Shown here in pieces: positions 1 to 11,098 of a stretch of DNA of 64,000 nt (within the stretch, counting starts at the first letter, position 1; each line of letters begins with the position of its first letter). The stretch is from assembly GCA_035507035.1 (NCBI GenBank), contig DATJOJ010000044.1:51961-115960 (forward strand). The letters run 5' to 3'. Below the pieces are notes generated by a model that was not told the DNA's origin, did not search any database, and saw nothing but the letters and a program-made list of their open reading frames with translations. The position numbers and the translations under genes are program-made. Origin of the DNA: DATJOJ01 sp035507035. Its GTDB lineage: Bacteria; Acidobacteriota; Terriglobia; Terriglobales; Acidobacteriaceae.

Positions 1-403
1 CCACGGAACCTCGAATTCACAGCCGCAGAACGACAGTTTTCTCCCCGCGGATCTAGTTATCGACGAATCGCGAATGGGAATCGGCCTCTCTCTGAGCGCG
101 GGCATGCGCTTACCCCAATACCATGCCTCCAAGGGCATCCCAAGAAACCAAAAAGACACCCCGAGGACAAGAATGCTGGTTGTCAGCCATGCTGCAATAC
201 GTAGCCATAATCGACGCCGCGGACGATCCTGCACTCCCCCATGCTAGTTTCGTCGCCGCTTTCTACCAAGTTACCGGCGACCAATGCAATCAACCTGTTA
301 CGAGATCTCATTCAATGTCCGGCCTCCTGCCTATTACCTAGGTCATCTTTAGCTGTGGCGCCTTTCGCGTCATCATACGAGAGATCCCTACAAAGGACTC
401 GGC
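1..403. other. no recognisable gene upstream of pilT
   Basis: Short open frames exist on the plus strand, including one open from the window edge to about base 250, but none shows a recognisable motif or a good ribosome-binding site. The edge frame could be the tail of a gene that starts outside the window. An AAGGA ribosome-binding site for the next gene lies just before base 404. Confidence 0.4.
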
Positions 404-1525
404 ATGAATATTGACGACCTGCTGCGCATAGCCATGGAACGGCGCGCCTCCGACTTGCACCTTAAGGTAGGCAACTACCCGCACCTGCGCATCGACGGCG
501 ACCTCACGCCACTCACCGATCAGCCGCGCGTCAGCGCCGAAGACATGCTGACCATGGCGTTCAGCATGATGTCGGCCCGTCAAAAGCAGAAATTCAAAGA
601 GAGCACAGAAATCGATATGGCCTACGGCGTCGCCGGCCTGGGTCGCTTCCGTGTCAACGTTTTCCAGCAGCGCGGCAACGTCGGCCTCGTCCTTCGTGTG
701 ATTCCCACGAAAATCCGCGCTCTCGACGAACTCTATCTACCCAAAGTTGTCGAACAAATTTGCGATATGCCGCGCGGCTTGGTTCTCGTGACCGGTATCA
801 CCGGCTCCGGCAAATCCACCACTCTTGCGGCGATGGTCGACCGCATCAATTCCACCCGCGCCGAACACATCATCACCATTGAAGACCCGATCGAATTCTT
901 GCATCGCGATAAAAAAGGTTACGTCAATCAGCGTGAAATCGAAGTTGACACGCCGACGTTCGGCGCCGCCTTACGCGCCTCCCTCCGTCAAGATCCCGAT
1001 GTCATCCTCGTCGGCGAAATGCGCGATATCGATACCATCGGCACCGCCATCCACGCAGCCGAAACCGGCCACATGGTTTTCTCTACCCTGCACACGCTCG
1101 ACGCCGTCGAAACCATCAACCGCATCATCGCTGTATTTCCGCCGCCGGAGCAGAAGCAGATTCGTCTTCAGCTCGCCGCCGTGCTTCGCGCCGTCATCAG
1201 CCAGCGCCTGGTTCGCCGTTGCGACGGAGATGGCCGCGTGCCCGCGGTTGAAATCATGATCAACACTGCCTACATCCGCGAGTGCATTCTCGTTCCGGAA
1301 AAAACACGTTCTATCCGCGACGCGATTTCCGCCGGCACTTCGCAATACGGGATGCAGACTTTTGATCAGTCTCTCTGGGATTTATTTCAAGCCGGGCTTA
1401 TCAATTACGAAACTGCGCTCGAGAATGCCTCCAACGCCGACGACTTCAAGCTGCGCATGCAGGGCATCTCTTCTACCAGCGACATCTCGAAAAATGCCAT
1501 GCAAGCCACCGGCTTCGGCGGTTAG
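404..1525 (+). CDS. pilT: PilT/PilU-family type IV pilus retraction ATPase
   Basis: Cytoplasmic hexameric ATPase that powers pilus retraction and twitching. At 373 aa it is slightly longer than a typical PilT. Seen: Walker A GITGSGKST near residues 130-138, the Asp box after it (TIEDPIEF), Walker B-like VILVGEMRD near residue 200, and the His box ETGHMVFSTLHT near 220. The C-terminus has the SQYGMQTFDQSL and LENASNADDFKLR stretches found in PilT/PilU proteins. It lacks the N-terminal domain of PilB assembly ATPases. An AAGGA ribosome-binding site precedes the ATG. No other pilus gene is nearby, so PilT cannot be separated from PilU or a second PilT paralogue. It ends in a terminator-like hairpin. 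Confidence 0.93.
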   Translation: MNIDDLLRIAMERRASDLHLKVGNYPHLRIDGDLTPLTDQPRVSAEDMLTMAFSMMSARQKQKFKESTEIDMAYGVAGLGRFRVNVFQQRGNVGLVLRVIPTKIRALDELYLPKVVEQICDMPRGLVLVTGITGSGKSTTLAAMVDRINSTRAEHIITIEDPIEFLHRDKKGYVNQREIEVDTPTFGAALRASLRQDPDVILVGEMRDIDTIGTAIHAAETGHMVFSTLHTLDAVETINRIIAVFPPPEQKQIRLQLAAVLRAVISQRLVRRCDGDGRVPAVEIMINTAYIRECILVPEKTRSIRDAISAGTSQYGMQTFDQSLWDLFQAGLINYETALENASNADDFKLRMQGISSTSDISKNAMQATGFGG

Positions 1526-1542
1526 TTTCCACTACAAAAACC

Positions 1543-1570
1543 AAGGGCGTGCCAACCAGCGCGCCCCTTT
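1543..1570 (+). terminator. hairpin terminator after pilT
   Basis: The arms GGGCGTGC (1545-1552) and GCGCGCCC (1559-1566) pair over 8 bp with one G-U, around a 6-nt loop, and CTTT follows. It sits 18 bases after the pilT stop, between convergent genes. Confidence 0.55.
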
Positions 1571-1723
1571 CCGAGAATCCCTGTTGATGTGTGCCAATCA
1601 GTGGCGAAGTTTGTCGAAGAAGATCGGCGTTGATCCGCGGCGAAGATTTTATTCCTGGAGGGAGGGCCAGAACTTCCTCTGGAGGCAGCAGGAATTTCCG
1701 GCCCTTTAGAGAGATCGATTCAA

Positions 1724-2095
1724 CTACACGCTTGCCGCATACCTCGCGTGATGACACTGCGTTCCGCTGATCACATGCAGCGCGTGATGCAGGTTGGAAA
1801 TATCGAACACTCGATCCAGTTTGGTGCGCGTCAGCACCTCCGCTACGAAATGCGAAGGATTCACCAGTTTGAGCTGTACACCACGGCTGCGCGCCCACTG
1901 ATGCAGGGACAACAACGTCGTGAGGCCGCCTGCGTCCACCGCGTCGACATCCGACAAGTCCAGCACTACAATGCGGCTCGACTTCTCATTAATCACTGCG
2001 CTTCGCAGCGCGCAAACTTCTTCTCCGCGAACGATTCTTCCGCCGCATCTCACGACTGCCACATCACCGGATTTTTCTACATCGATGGTAAGCAT
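1724..2095 (-). CDS. STAS-domain protein (anti-anti-sigma-like), phospho-Ser missing
   Basis: The 123-aa protein is one STAS domain of the SpoIIAA/RsbV type. It has an N-terminal beta strand (VAVVRCGGRI), the central IVVLDLSDVDAVDAGGL segment and a C-terminal helix (SHFVAEVLTRTKL). Family members bind anti-sigma kinases and are switched off by phosphorylation of a Ser in a DSSG loop. Here the loop reads DAGG, so both serines are gone. The protein may therefore be constitutively competent to bind, or may have another partner. It stands alone and is convergent with pilT. The SpoIIE-type phosphatase at 7.2 kb could be part of the same kind of network, but nothing links them directly. Confidence 0.8.
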   Translation of the reverse strand: MLTIDVEKSGDVAVVRCGGRIVRGEEVCALRSAVINEKSSRIVVLDLSDVDAVDAGGLTTLLSLHQWARSRGVQLKLVNPSHFVAEVLTRTKLDRVFDISNLHHALHVISGTQCHHARYAASV

Positions 2096-2240
2096 GACTG
2101 CCTCTCAATCTCTGTGTCTAACTACGGAAATAGACGCCTGAAAGTTCCCAGGGTAACCAAAAAGATGTAAAAAGAAGTAAACGCTGGGTTAAAAGTTATT
2201 CTGGCATAAGCGCGTTGTTACTGTAAGGTTACGGTTGTAC

Positions 2241-2774
2241 ATGGCTTTCCCACGACCGCGAAAAACCGATTCCGAAGACGAGCTCTACCAATATGCTGTC
2301 GGCGCACTCGCGCGCCGCGCGCGTTCGGTGGCGGAGCTGAAACGTTTGCTGCGTCCGCGCGTCGAAGCCGACACTGAATACGGGCAAACTTTGGTGGAAC
2401 TCGTGATTCGCCGTCTGAAAGATCAGGGTTACTTGAACGATGCGCGCTATGCAGCTGCCTATTCCTCCTTTCGCCGCGACAATGAAAAATTTGGCCGCCG
2501 CCGCGTGGTCACCGATCTTAAAGCCAAAGGCGTGCACTCCGACGTGATTGAACAAGCCGTCAATTCCATTTACGACGGCATATCTGAAGAACGGCAGGCG
2601 CGGGAATATTTGCGCCGGAAAAGGATTGTGAAGCCGAAAGACCAGAAACAAGCGGCGAAGATTTTTCGTCAACTGATCCGCGCCGGCTTCGGATCGAAAG
2701 TGATTTTTACCATCCTGAAAAAGTGGGATGTTGAGGACGAAACCCTCACCGCGCTGGAAAGCGAAAGCGAGTAG
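2241..2774 (+). CDS. recX: RecX-family regulator of RecA
   Basis: Small basic three-helix-repeat protein (177 aa) that in other bacteria binds the RecA filament and limits its activity. Seen: ELYQYAVGALARRARSVAELKRLL at the start (shown in two halves: ELYQYAVGALARR, then ARSVAELKRLL), YLNDARYAAAY in the middle, and FGRRRVVTDLKAKGV, all typical of RecX. An in-frame TTG at 2235 is 6 bases after an AAGG and is an alternative start; ATG 2241 is the conservative choice. recA is not in the window. The gene is divergent from the STAS gene, with about 140 bp between them that hold both promoters. Confidence 0.85.
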   Translation: MAFPRPRKTDSEDELYQYAVGALARRARSVAELKRLLRPRVEADTEYGQTLVELVIRRLKDQGYLNDARYAAAYSSFRRDNEKFGRRRVVTDLKAKGVHSDVIEQAVNSIYDGISEERQAREYLRRKRIVKPKDQKQAAKIFRQLIRAGFGSKVIFTILKKWDVEDETLTALESESE

Positions 2775-2920
2775 ACGTGTGGGGCCAAATCTAGATGTAA
2801 CTTTTCTCTATTTGCGGGAATCCCACCAACAAAAGGAGTCTGTGCTTTCGACCGGGATTGCACCGTAATCCCAACTAGGGCATACTTCCAACATCAATTT
2901 CATCTCTAAGGAAGGTTACC

Positions 2921-3274
2921 ATGAAAAAATTGGGGAGAATTCTCGCCGCGATGCTGCTGGCTTCCACCACATTGATGTTCTCGCAAGACGTTGCGAAGGA
3001 CACTGACAAAGCCGCCAAAGATACCGGCCACGCTACCGACAAGGCTGCTAAGGATACCGGTCACGCCACAAAAGTGGCCGCCAAGGACACCGGAAAAGCC
3101 GCAGATACGGCAGGGAAGGACACGGGAAAAGCCGTGGGCAAAGCCGGCAAGGACACTGCAAAAGCTACCGATAAGGCCGCCAAGAAGACCGGACACGGCA
3201 TCAAGAAAGTCGGGCACGACGTCGGTCACGGCGTGAAGGAAGGCGCCGACAAGACCGCCGACGCGGTGAAGTAG
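2921..3274 (+). CDS. secreted Lys/Ala/Asp-rich repeat protein
   Basis: A 117-aa protein with a clear signal peptide (MKKLGRILAAMLLASTTLMF) followed almost entirely by imperfect 7-11-residue repeats of the form KDTGHATDKAA / KDTGKAADTAG. The repeats give an amphipathic, highly charged helix, resembling late-embryogenesis-abundant or apolipoprotein-like stress proteins. No catalytic motif is present. A strong AAGGAAGG ribosome-binding site precedes the ATG. The function is not known; a periplasmic desiccation or envelope role is only inferred from composition. The repeats also show at DNA level as recurrent AAGGATACCGG-type blocks, so copy number may vary between strains. Confidence 0.75.
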   Translation: MKKLGRILAAMLLASTTLMFSQDVAKDTDKAAKDTGHATDKAAKDTGHATKVAAKDTGKAADTAGKDTGKAVGKAGKDTAKATDKAAKKTGHGIKKVGHDVGHGVKEGADKTADAVK

Positions 3275-3294
3275 AATCCGGAGGAATTCATTCG

Positions 3295-3325
3295 TTGTAC
3301 TACAATTTGAAGAGCGTAGTACAAT
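3295..3325 (+). promoter_or_regulatory. palindromic operator/promoter of the vapBC-like pair
   Basis: A perfect 9-bp inverted repeat, TTGTACTAC (3295-3303) and GTAGTACAA (3316-3324), with a 12-bp spacer. The right arm contains a TACAAT -10 hexamer (3320-3325), and TTGTAC at 3295 could serve as -35 with a 19-bp spacer. The -10 ends 6 bases before the antitoxin ATG, which would give a leaderless mRNA and place the operator on the promoter, as expected for toxin-antitoxin autoregulation. Confidence 0.6.
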
Positions 3326-3331
3326 TGGGAC

Positions 3332-3565
3332 ATGAGTTCCTCAACGGTTCAGGCCCGGCTCGACGATCGTGACCGGAAAGCGCTACGGGCTCTCGCCAAG
3401 CATCTTGGCTGGAGCCCGTCCAGGGTTGTTCGGGAGGGCCTGCGCCTGCTTGCCGCTTGTCACCTCGGAAATGGTCAGCGAGAGATCATCGGTCTGGGCA
3501 GGTTCGACTCTGGGGTTTCTGATCTCGCCTCCAACAAGCGCCATCTCAAAGGCTTTGGGCGGTGA
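3332..3565 (+). CDS. ribbon-helix-helix antitoxin-like protein (VapB-like)
   Basis: A 77-aa protein. Its N-terminal 40 residues look like a ribbon-helix-helix DNA-binding unit: the strand STVQARLDDRDRKALRAL, then a helix-turn and SPSRVVREGLRLLA. Such proteins bind their own operator and, through a flexible tail, the toxin. The tail here (FDSGVSDLASNKRHLKGFGR) is typical of one. The stop overlaps the toxin GTG start by 4 bases. There is no ribosome-binding site before the ATG, in keeping with the leaderless promoter reading. Family assignment is from fold pattern and context. Confidence 0.75.
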   Translation: MSSSTVQARLDDRDRKALRALAKHLGWSPSRVVREGLRLLAACHLGNGQREIIGLGRFDSGVSDLASNKRHLKGFGR

Positions 3566-3978
3566 AGCCGGTCCTTCTGGATACCGGCGTCATCGTAGCC
3601 TTGCTCGACCGCAGCGAACGCTTTCATCAAACTTCTGTTGAGGTCCTCAGGGATCTGACGGCTCCGCTGGTCACCTGCGAAGCCGTAATCGCCGAAAGCT
3701 GCTATCTCCTGCGAGGTCTGAAAGGCGCTGGCGAAGCTGTAGTCGAGAATGTAGTCTCAGGAGTTTTTCAGATTCCGGTTCCTTTGGGGCAATCTGCGGG
3801 TGAGATTCGTGACATTATGCGCAAGTATCGTGATCGGCAAATCGATTTCGCCGATGCCGGTCTCATCTGCTTGGCAAATTATTTCGGTACCGGCAAGATT
3901 TTGACGCTGGACGGCGACTTCGAAGTTTACCGTTGGGGACGAAACAAACCGTTCGAACTGCTTATTCCGCTTCACTAG
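3562..3978 (+). CDS. PIN-domain ribonuclease toxin (VapC-like)
   Basis: A 138-aa PIN domain, the metal-dependent RNase fold of VapC toxins. Seen: VLLDTGVIVALLDRSERFH with the first catalytic Asp, the acidic TCEAVIAESCYLL with the conserved Glu, and near the end the FADAGLICLANYFG and KILTLDGDFEVYR segments carrying the last Asp residues. All four acidic positions appear to be present, so it should be active. The GTG start overlaps the antitoxin stop (GTGA). The pair sits alone between a repeat protein and alaS. Confidence 0.85.
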   Translation: MKPVLLDTGVIVALLDRSERFHQTSVEVLRDLTAPLVTCEAVIAESCYLLRGLKGAGEAVVENVVSGVFQIPVPLGQSAGEIRDIMRKYRDRQIDFADAGLICLANYFGTGKILTLDGDFEVYRWGRNKPFELLIPLH

Positions 3979-4039
3979 CTGCCTTAATTGATGGTCTCGG
4001 CTCTGTGTCCTCTGTGTTTATCATTTAAAATTAAATTTC

Positions 4040-6946
<2,907 letters not shown>

Positions 6947-6953
6947 TTCCCTC

Positions 6954-7154
6954 ATGGCAAACCTAACTCTCGTCTACGGATTACGCTTGCTGCCCTCAGA
7001 TGAGCTGGCCGAAGTCAGCGATGCCGTGCTCAAGCTGAGAAATGGCCGCGAAGCGCACGTCACGATGCACATGCTCGAGGGCAGCAAGGAAGAGATCGAA
7101 AAGCAGTTGAAAAGCAGCCTTGATGCCTTTTTCGATTTCTATCCTGAAATCTGA
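6954..7154 (+). CDS. small protein downstream of alaS
   Basis: A 66-aa protein that starts 7 bases after the alaS stop and is probably co-transcribed. It is mixed alpha/beta, acidic, with no membrane segment and no recognised motif. It begins MANLTLVYGLRLLPSDELAE and ends in a predicted helix, SSLDAFFDFYPEI. I chose ATG 6954 because longer starts would lie inside alaS. Function unknown. Confidence 0.6.
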   Translation: MANLTLVYGLRLLPSDELAEVSDAVLKLRNGREAHVTMHMLEGSKEEIEKQLKSSLDAFFDFYPEI

Positions 7155-7200
7155 CTCGGTTCCTCGCCGACTGCAGCGACATCTATAATCCAAGGTGCGT

Positions 7201-9387
7201 ATGAACTCGTCGTACGACCAGTTTCGCCTCAAGCTCGCCACGCGGGGGTTGTGGCCTACCAGCAAAATGGGTCGAGTCGCGTGGTACGTTCTGGCTTTGG
7301 ACCTGTTTCTGTTTGTGCTGCAGAAGGTTTTTGCGCTTTTCAAATCGTCGTTCGGAGACAGCTTGGGTGGCTGGGTTGGTTTTCTGAGCTTCGTGGCCAT
7401 TGTGCTGTTTGCGATCCTGGCGTTCCGCTGGTTGAAGGTGAGGATGCTGTGGCGGCTGCGCAACCGTCTGATTGTCACTTATGTTTTCATTGGCGTGATT
7501 CCAGTTGTGCTGCTGGTTGCACTGGCGCTTGGGTCGTTCTATTTGTTCGCCGGACAGTTCGCAACTTTCATCGTAACCAGCGGGTTGAACTCGGAACTAC
7601 GCAGCCTGGAAGCCGCCAATTTCGCGATTGCCCACCAATTCGCCTCGCAACTGCAACGCGGGCAGGAAAGCAGTACTGCGGCTTTTGAAAGTTTGCGCCA
7701 CTCCGAAAAAATCTGGGCCGACCGCCAGGTCACCGTCTGGGTCGATAAGAAACTGCTGGTGAATGTTCCGCCGATCGGACAAACCTTCCCGCCGCCATCG
7801 CTTCCGCCTTATCTGAAAAGCTCGTTCAGTGAGGTCACGCGCGATCAGGATCAACTCTATCTGCGGGCGGTAGCCATTGTTCCCGTCAATGGCAAAACTT
7901 TAGTTGTTGTTTCCAGTAATGCTTTCGATCAAACCCTGTTGGAAGATCTTGCTGCCAATCTTGGCGAAGTTACGCTTTATGCCAGCGGGCTCAGTCTGGA
8001 AAAAGTCGATCAGTCGCAAGCGCAGAACGGGGTTCATGTCAGCGGTAGTGACAAGCCGCAATCGACCACGATCACCTTCAACAAGCCAGAGGGCCAGTAC
8101 GTTCTGAATACCGGGAACGGACCTCTCAAACCAACGTTGACCGCCGGCACCGTCCCGCCCCCAACCAGTCGCTCCGATCAGCAGGTTACATTTCCTACCA
8201 CCGTTTCCGTGGTCGACTGGAATACCAGCGACCGTATGAGCCCAGCCGGAATCAGCGTGCAAACCCGCTTCTCGAAGCTCTATGAGCGGCTGTTCGGCGC
8301 GCTAGGCGATTTTGCTCCGGCCATCGAATACTTTTTGCTGTTGATGGCGGTTGTGTTTGGAATCATCGAACTGACCGCACTGTTCATAGGCACCCGCCTT
8401 ACACGGACCGTCACCGGTGCCGTGGCACAGATTTACGATGCCACGCAGCACGTAAATCGCGGCGACTTCAGCCATCGCATTCCGGTGAAATCGACGGATC
8501 AGGTTGCCGCCTTAGCAACATCCTTCAACTCAATGACCGCGTCGCTGGAGAAGCTGATTGAAGAGCAAAAAGAGAAGCAGCGGCTTGAGAACGAGCTGGT
8601 GATCGCGCAGGAAGTGCAGGCCCAGCTTTTTCCCCGCGAGATTTCTCAACTCGCCTCGCTCGAAGTTCACGGCTTTTGCCGGCCGGCCCGAACGGTAAGC
8701 GGGGACTACTACGATTTCCTTGCGGTCAACCCGGATAAGCTCATATTGGCGGTCGGCGATATCAGCGGCAAAGGAATTTCGGCGGCGTTGCTGATGGCGA
8801 CGATTCACTCTGCGGTCCGTGCCTATAGCCTGCAGGATATTCCAGCCCTTCGTGAGCCGGTCGCGGTCGGAGCGGTTTCGGGCTCGGGAGGCATGTCGGC
8901 TTCAAGTCCTCTGACATTTGATGTTTCACCTGGCGCGTTGCTGGCCTTACTGAATCATCAGCTTTACGAGAGCACCCCCGCGGAGAAATACGCGACGCTA
9001 TTTCTCGGTATGTATAACGGCGCCGATCATAAGTTGACCTATAGCAATGGCGGACATTTGCCGCCGATCATTTTGAGCGAGGACGGCAGCATTCATCGCC
9101 TGGATCGCGGCGGCACTGTGGTGGGCTTGTTCAATCAGGTGAGCTATGAGGAAGGCTCGATTCAGTTGCGCCGCGGCGACATTTTGTTAGCGTACAGCGA
9201 CGGCGTTACCGAGCCGGAGAACGATTTTGGCGAATTCGGCGAGCAGCGCCTGATTGATTTAGTGAGGGAGAACCGTGACTCGCCCCTGGCGCGTATTAGT
9301 GAAATTGTCACTGCGGCAGTCGATGACTGGATTGGCGCCAACGAGCAGCCGGACGACGTCACTCTAGTTCTCGCTCGCGCCAGATAG
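7201..9387 (+). CDS. membrane HAMP-PP2C/SpoIIE serine phosphatase
   Basis: A 728-aa signalling phosphatase of the RsbU/SpoIIE group, which dephosphorylates anti-anti-sigma (STAS) proteins. Order: two or three N-terminal membrane segments (residues about 20-130), a roughly 240-residue extracytoplasmic sensor region, another membrane segment near 375-400, a HAMP linker, a short coiled coil (EEQKEKQRLENELVIAQEVQ split around residue 460), and the PP2C domain with SGDYYDF, GDISGKG, GGHLPPI and ILLAYSDGVTE. An AAGG lies 5 bases before ATG 7201; GTG 7195 would overlap it. Its 3' end nearly meets the convergent Kelch gene. A substrate could be a STAS protein such as the one at 1.7 kb, but that is inference. 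Confidence 0.9.
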   Translation: MNSSYDQFRLKLATRGLWPTSKMGRVAWYVLALDLFLFVLQKVFALFKSSFGDSLGGWVGFLSFVAIVLFAILAFRWLKVRMLWRLRNRLIVTYVFIGVIPVVLLVALALGSFYLFAGQFATFIVTSGLNSELRSLEAANFAIAHQFASQLQRGQESSTAAFESLRHSEKIWADRQVTVWVDKKLLVNVPPIGQTFPPPSLPPYLKSSFSEVTRDQDQLYLRAVAIVPVNGKTLVVVSSNAFDQTLLEDLAANLGEVTLYASGLSLEKVDQSQAQNGVHVSGSDKPQSTTITFNKPEGQYVLNTGNGPLKPTLTAGTVPPPTSRSDQQVTFPTTVSVVDWNTSDRMSPAGISVQTRFSKLYERLFGALGDFAPAIEYFLLLMAVVFGIIELTALFIGTRLTRTVTGAVAQIYDATQHVNRGDFSHRIPVKSTDQVAALATSFNSMTASLEKLIEEQKEKQRLENELVIAQEVQAQLFPREISQLASLEVHGFCRPARTVSGDYYDFLAVNPDKLILAVGDISGKGISAALLMATIHSAVRAYSLQDIPALREPVAVGAVSGSGGMSASSPLTFDVSPGALLALLNHQLYESTPAEKYATLFLGMYNGADHKLTYSNGGHLPPIILSEDGSIHRLDRGGTVVGLFNQVSYEEGSIQLRRGDILLAYSDGVTEPENDFGEFGEQRLIDLVRENRDSPLARISEIVTAAVDDWIGANEQPDDVTLVLARAR

Positions 9388-9390
9388 CCG

Positions 9391-10446
9391 CTACTTCGCT
9401 TTCGGCTGCTTGGAAAGAAGCGCGATCTTCGCCGTGACCTGCTGGCCCTTTTCCATCCCTCCGATGATCACCAGGCCTTCTTTAGTCACCAGCAGTCCGC
9501 GATGGTCCATGGTGGGATCGGGAGTGTTTTCATCCAGGGCTTCCCATTTGCCGCTGCGAAGATTGAAAGCAAAAGTTACAGGTGAAGGCTCCGCCGGCTT
9601 GCCGTCGTAGCCGATTCCCTGAAAGTCGTAAGGGCTCTCGCTTCCACCGGAAAAATAGATTTTTTCGTCCTTCTCTGAGCCCCCGGCGGCAACGCGGAAC
9701 TGCGCCGAGCCGGGATGGTTCGGGAGTTTGGTCCACTCAATCCGCTGGAAATCGTGGCGATCGATTGTTCCCTTCCAGCATTGGGTAGCCGCTACCCACT
9801 TCGGGGAATCGCCATCAGGATTCTTCTGCGCCCCTCCGATGTAAACAATCGTGTCCCCCACGATCGCGCCGGCATGGCCGAAAACCGCATCCGAGATCGG
9901 CGTGGCAGTCGTCCACTGGCTCTTCTCCACATCGTAGACTTGCACGTTGGCCACCGCGCCCTGATTGGAACGACCGCCAATAATGTAAATGTAGCGGTCG
10001 CGATAGACGCCAATTACCGCATCGCCCACGCCGATTGGCATATCCGTTCCGCGTAGCCAGCGGTCGGCAGACGGCTCATAGATCCCCATGTCCTGGACGG
10101 CCATTCCGCCGCCTTGATAAAGAATGTAACCACCGAACAGGTACAAATAATTCCCAACCCCGGCGGCCGCGGCGCCGATGCGGCCCGCTGTTCCGGGAAC
10201 CGAATGGATCGTGCTCGGCTTGCCAGAATCCACATCGATCAAATAGGCCTGATTGCTGGCGGAATTCCAATCTTTCTTCGCGCCGAGACCCATGATCGAG
10301 AACAGCTGAATCTGTCCTTTCCACTTCATCATGGCCACAGCATTATTGGACACGGCTTCGGGCAAGGCTTCCGGGCTCGATTGGGTTACGGCTGGGAGAC
10401 AACAAGTCAGGATGAGAAAGAGGACGAACTTACACTGGACTTTCAT
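9391..10446 (-). CDS. secreted Kelch-repeat protein
   Basis: A 351-aa protein with a signal peptide (KFVLFLILTCCLPAVTQSS). It has about five Kelch-type beta-propeller repeats, seen as recurrent GG doublets followed by aromatic and basic residues: YLFGGYILYQGGG, YIIGGRSNQGAVANVQVYD, VYIGGAQKNPDG, IYFSGGSESPYD and LVIIGGMEKGQQV. It is probably periplasmic and ligand-binding; no enzyme motif is visible. The stop lies 3 bases from the convergent phosphatase stop, with no terminator between them. It is on the same strand as the hyb operon but 100 bp beyond hybD, so co-transcription is possible though not required. Confidence 0.8.
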   Translation of the reverse strand: MKVQCKFVLFLILTCCLPAVTQSSPEALPEAVSNNAVAMMKWKGQIQLFSIMGLGAKKDWNSASNQAYLIDVDSGKPSTIHSVPGTAGRIGAAAAGVGNYLYLFGGYILYQGGGMAVQDMGIYEPSADRWLRGTDMPIGVGDAVIGVYRDRYIYIIGGRSNQGAVANVQVYDVEKSQWTTATPISDAVFGHAGAIVGDTIVYIGGAQKNPDGDSPKWVAATQCWKGTIDRHDFQRIEWTKLPNHPGSAQFRVAAGGSEKDEKIYFSGGSESPYDFQGIGYDGKPAEPSPVTFAFNLRSGKWEALDENTPDPTMDHRGLLVTKEGLVIIGGMEKGQQVTAKIALLSKQPKAK

Positions 10447-10546
10447 GGGTCACTAAGAATGATACCTCGTATAGAGGAAAATGGTTGAGAGGGGAATCAC
10501 AAAACGCCGGCTTTTCAGCTGGAAAGTGGTCTCGGCGAACTGAACG

Positions 10547-11098
10547 TCAGCCAAGAATGGCGGAAGAATCGGCAGATGGATAGCTTTCCCACCAGATGCC
10601 CGGCTCGGTCGGGCAAGGCCTCTTCTGAAATGCGAAGCCGAGCCGACCCAATTCCTGGAGAACTGCGTCAATCGCGGCTTCTACGGATTGAGCGACGGCT
10701 TTACTCAACTGCTGTCCGGGTTCGTAGCTTTCGCCAACGATTCCTACTAAGAGGACGTTCTCAGGGCTGGCGCCCAGCATATCCGCCGTGAGCAGGCACT
10801 CGGATAGCGCGGGGGAATGGGGATCGAGCCGCTGGGCTGGCGCCTCGCAAAGAATGTCGTCTCTTCGGTAGAGCACGACTGTGCCGGGAGGATCGTCGCT
10901 CGCGACGGAATCTAGCAGGATGAGCGAGTATCTTGCAGCGATTTGGTGAGTCAGGTCAAGTGCCGGTGTGCCCAAGTCGACAATGTCAACATTCTCGCCG
11001 AACGTGTAGCGCGATTCCAGCAATCGGATGACGTAGGGGCCAACGCCATCATCCCCCAACAAGACGTTTCCGATGCCGCCAATGAGGGCGGATTTCAC
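10547..11098 (-). CDS. hybD: hydrogenase maturation endopeptidase
   Basis: Nickel-checking protease that removes the C-terminal peptide of the hydrogenase large subunit once Ni-Fe is inserted. The 183-aa protein shows the family signature GIGNVLLGDDGVGPYVI with the metal-binding Asp/Glu region, VDLGTPALDLTHQI, LILLDSVASDDPPG, and the DPHSPALSECL segment with the conserved His. The GTG start overlaps the hybC TGA by 4 bases (GTGA), which argues for this start over a longer frame inside hybC and implies translational coupling. It has a roughly 25-residue tail rich in Pro, Ser and Trp. Confidence 0.92.
   Translation of the reverse strand: MKSALIGGIGNVLLGDDGVGPYVIRLLESRYTFGENVDIVDLGTPALDLTHQIAARYSLILLDSVASDDPPGTVVLYRRDDILCEAPAQRLDPHSPALSECLLTADMLGASPENVLLVGIVGESYEPGQQLSKAVAQSVEAAIDAVLQELGRLGFAFQKRPCPTEPGIWWESYPSADSSAILG

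Noticed and set aside
123..341. 72-codon frame before pilT
   Set aside because: No ribosome-binding site and no recognisable features.
2854..2872. GGGATT-N7-AATCCC hairpin after recX as a terminator
   Set aside because: Stem of only 6 bp, about 80 bases after the stop and no T-run; too weak to call.
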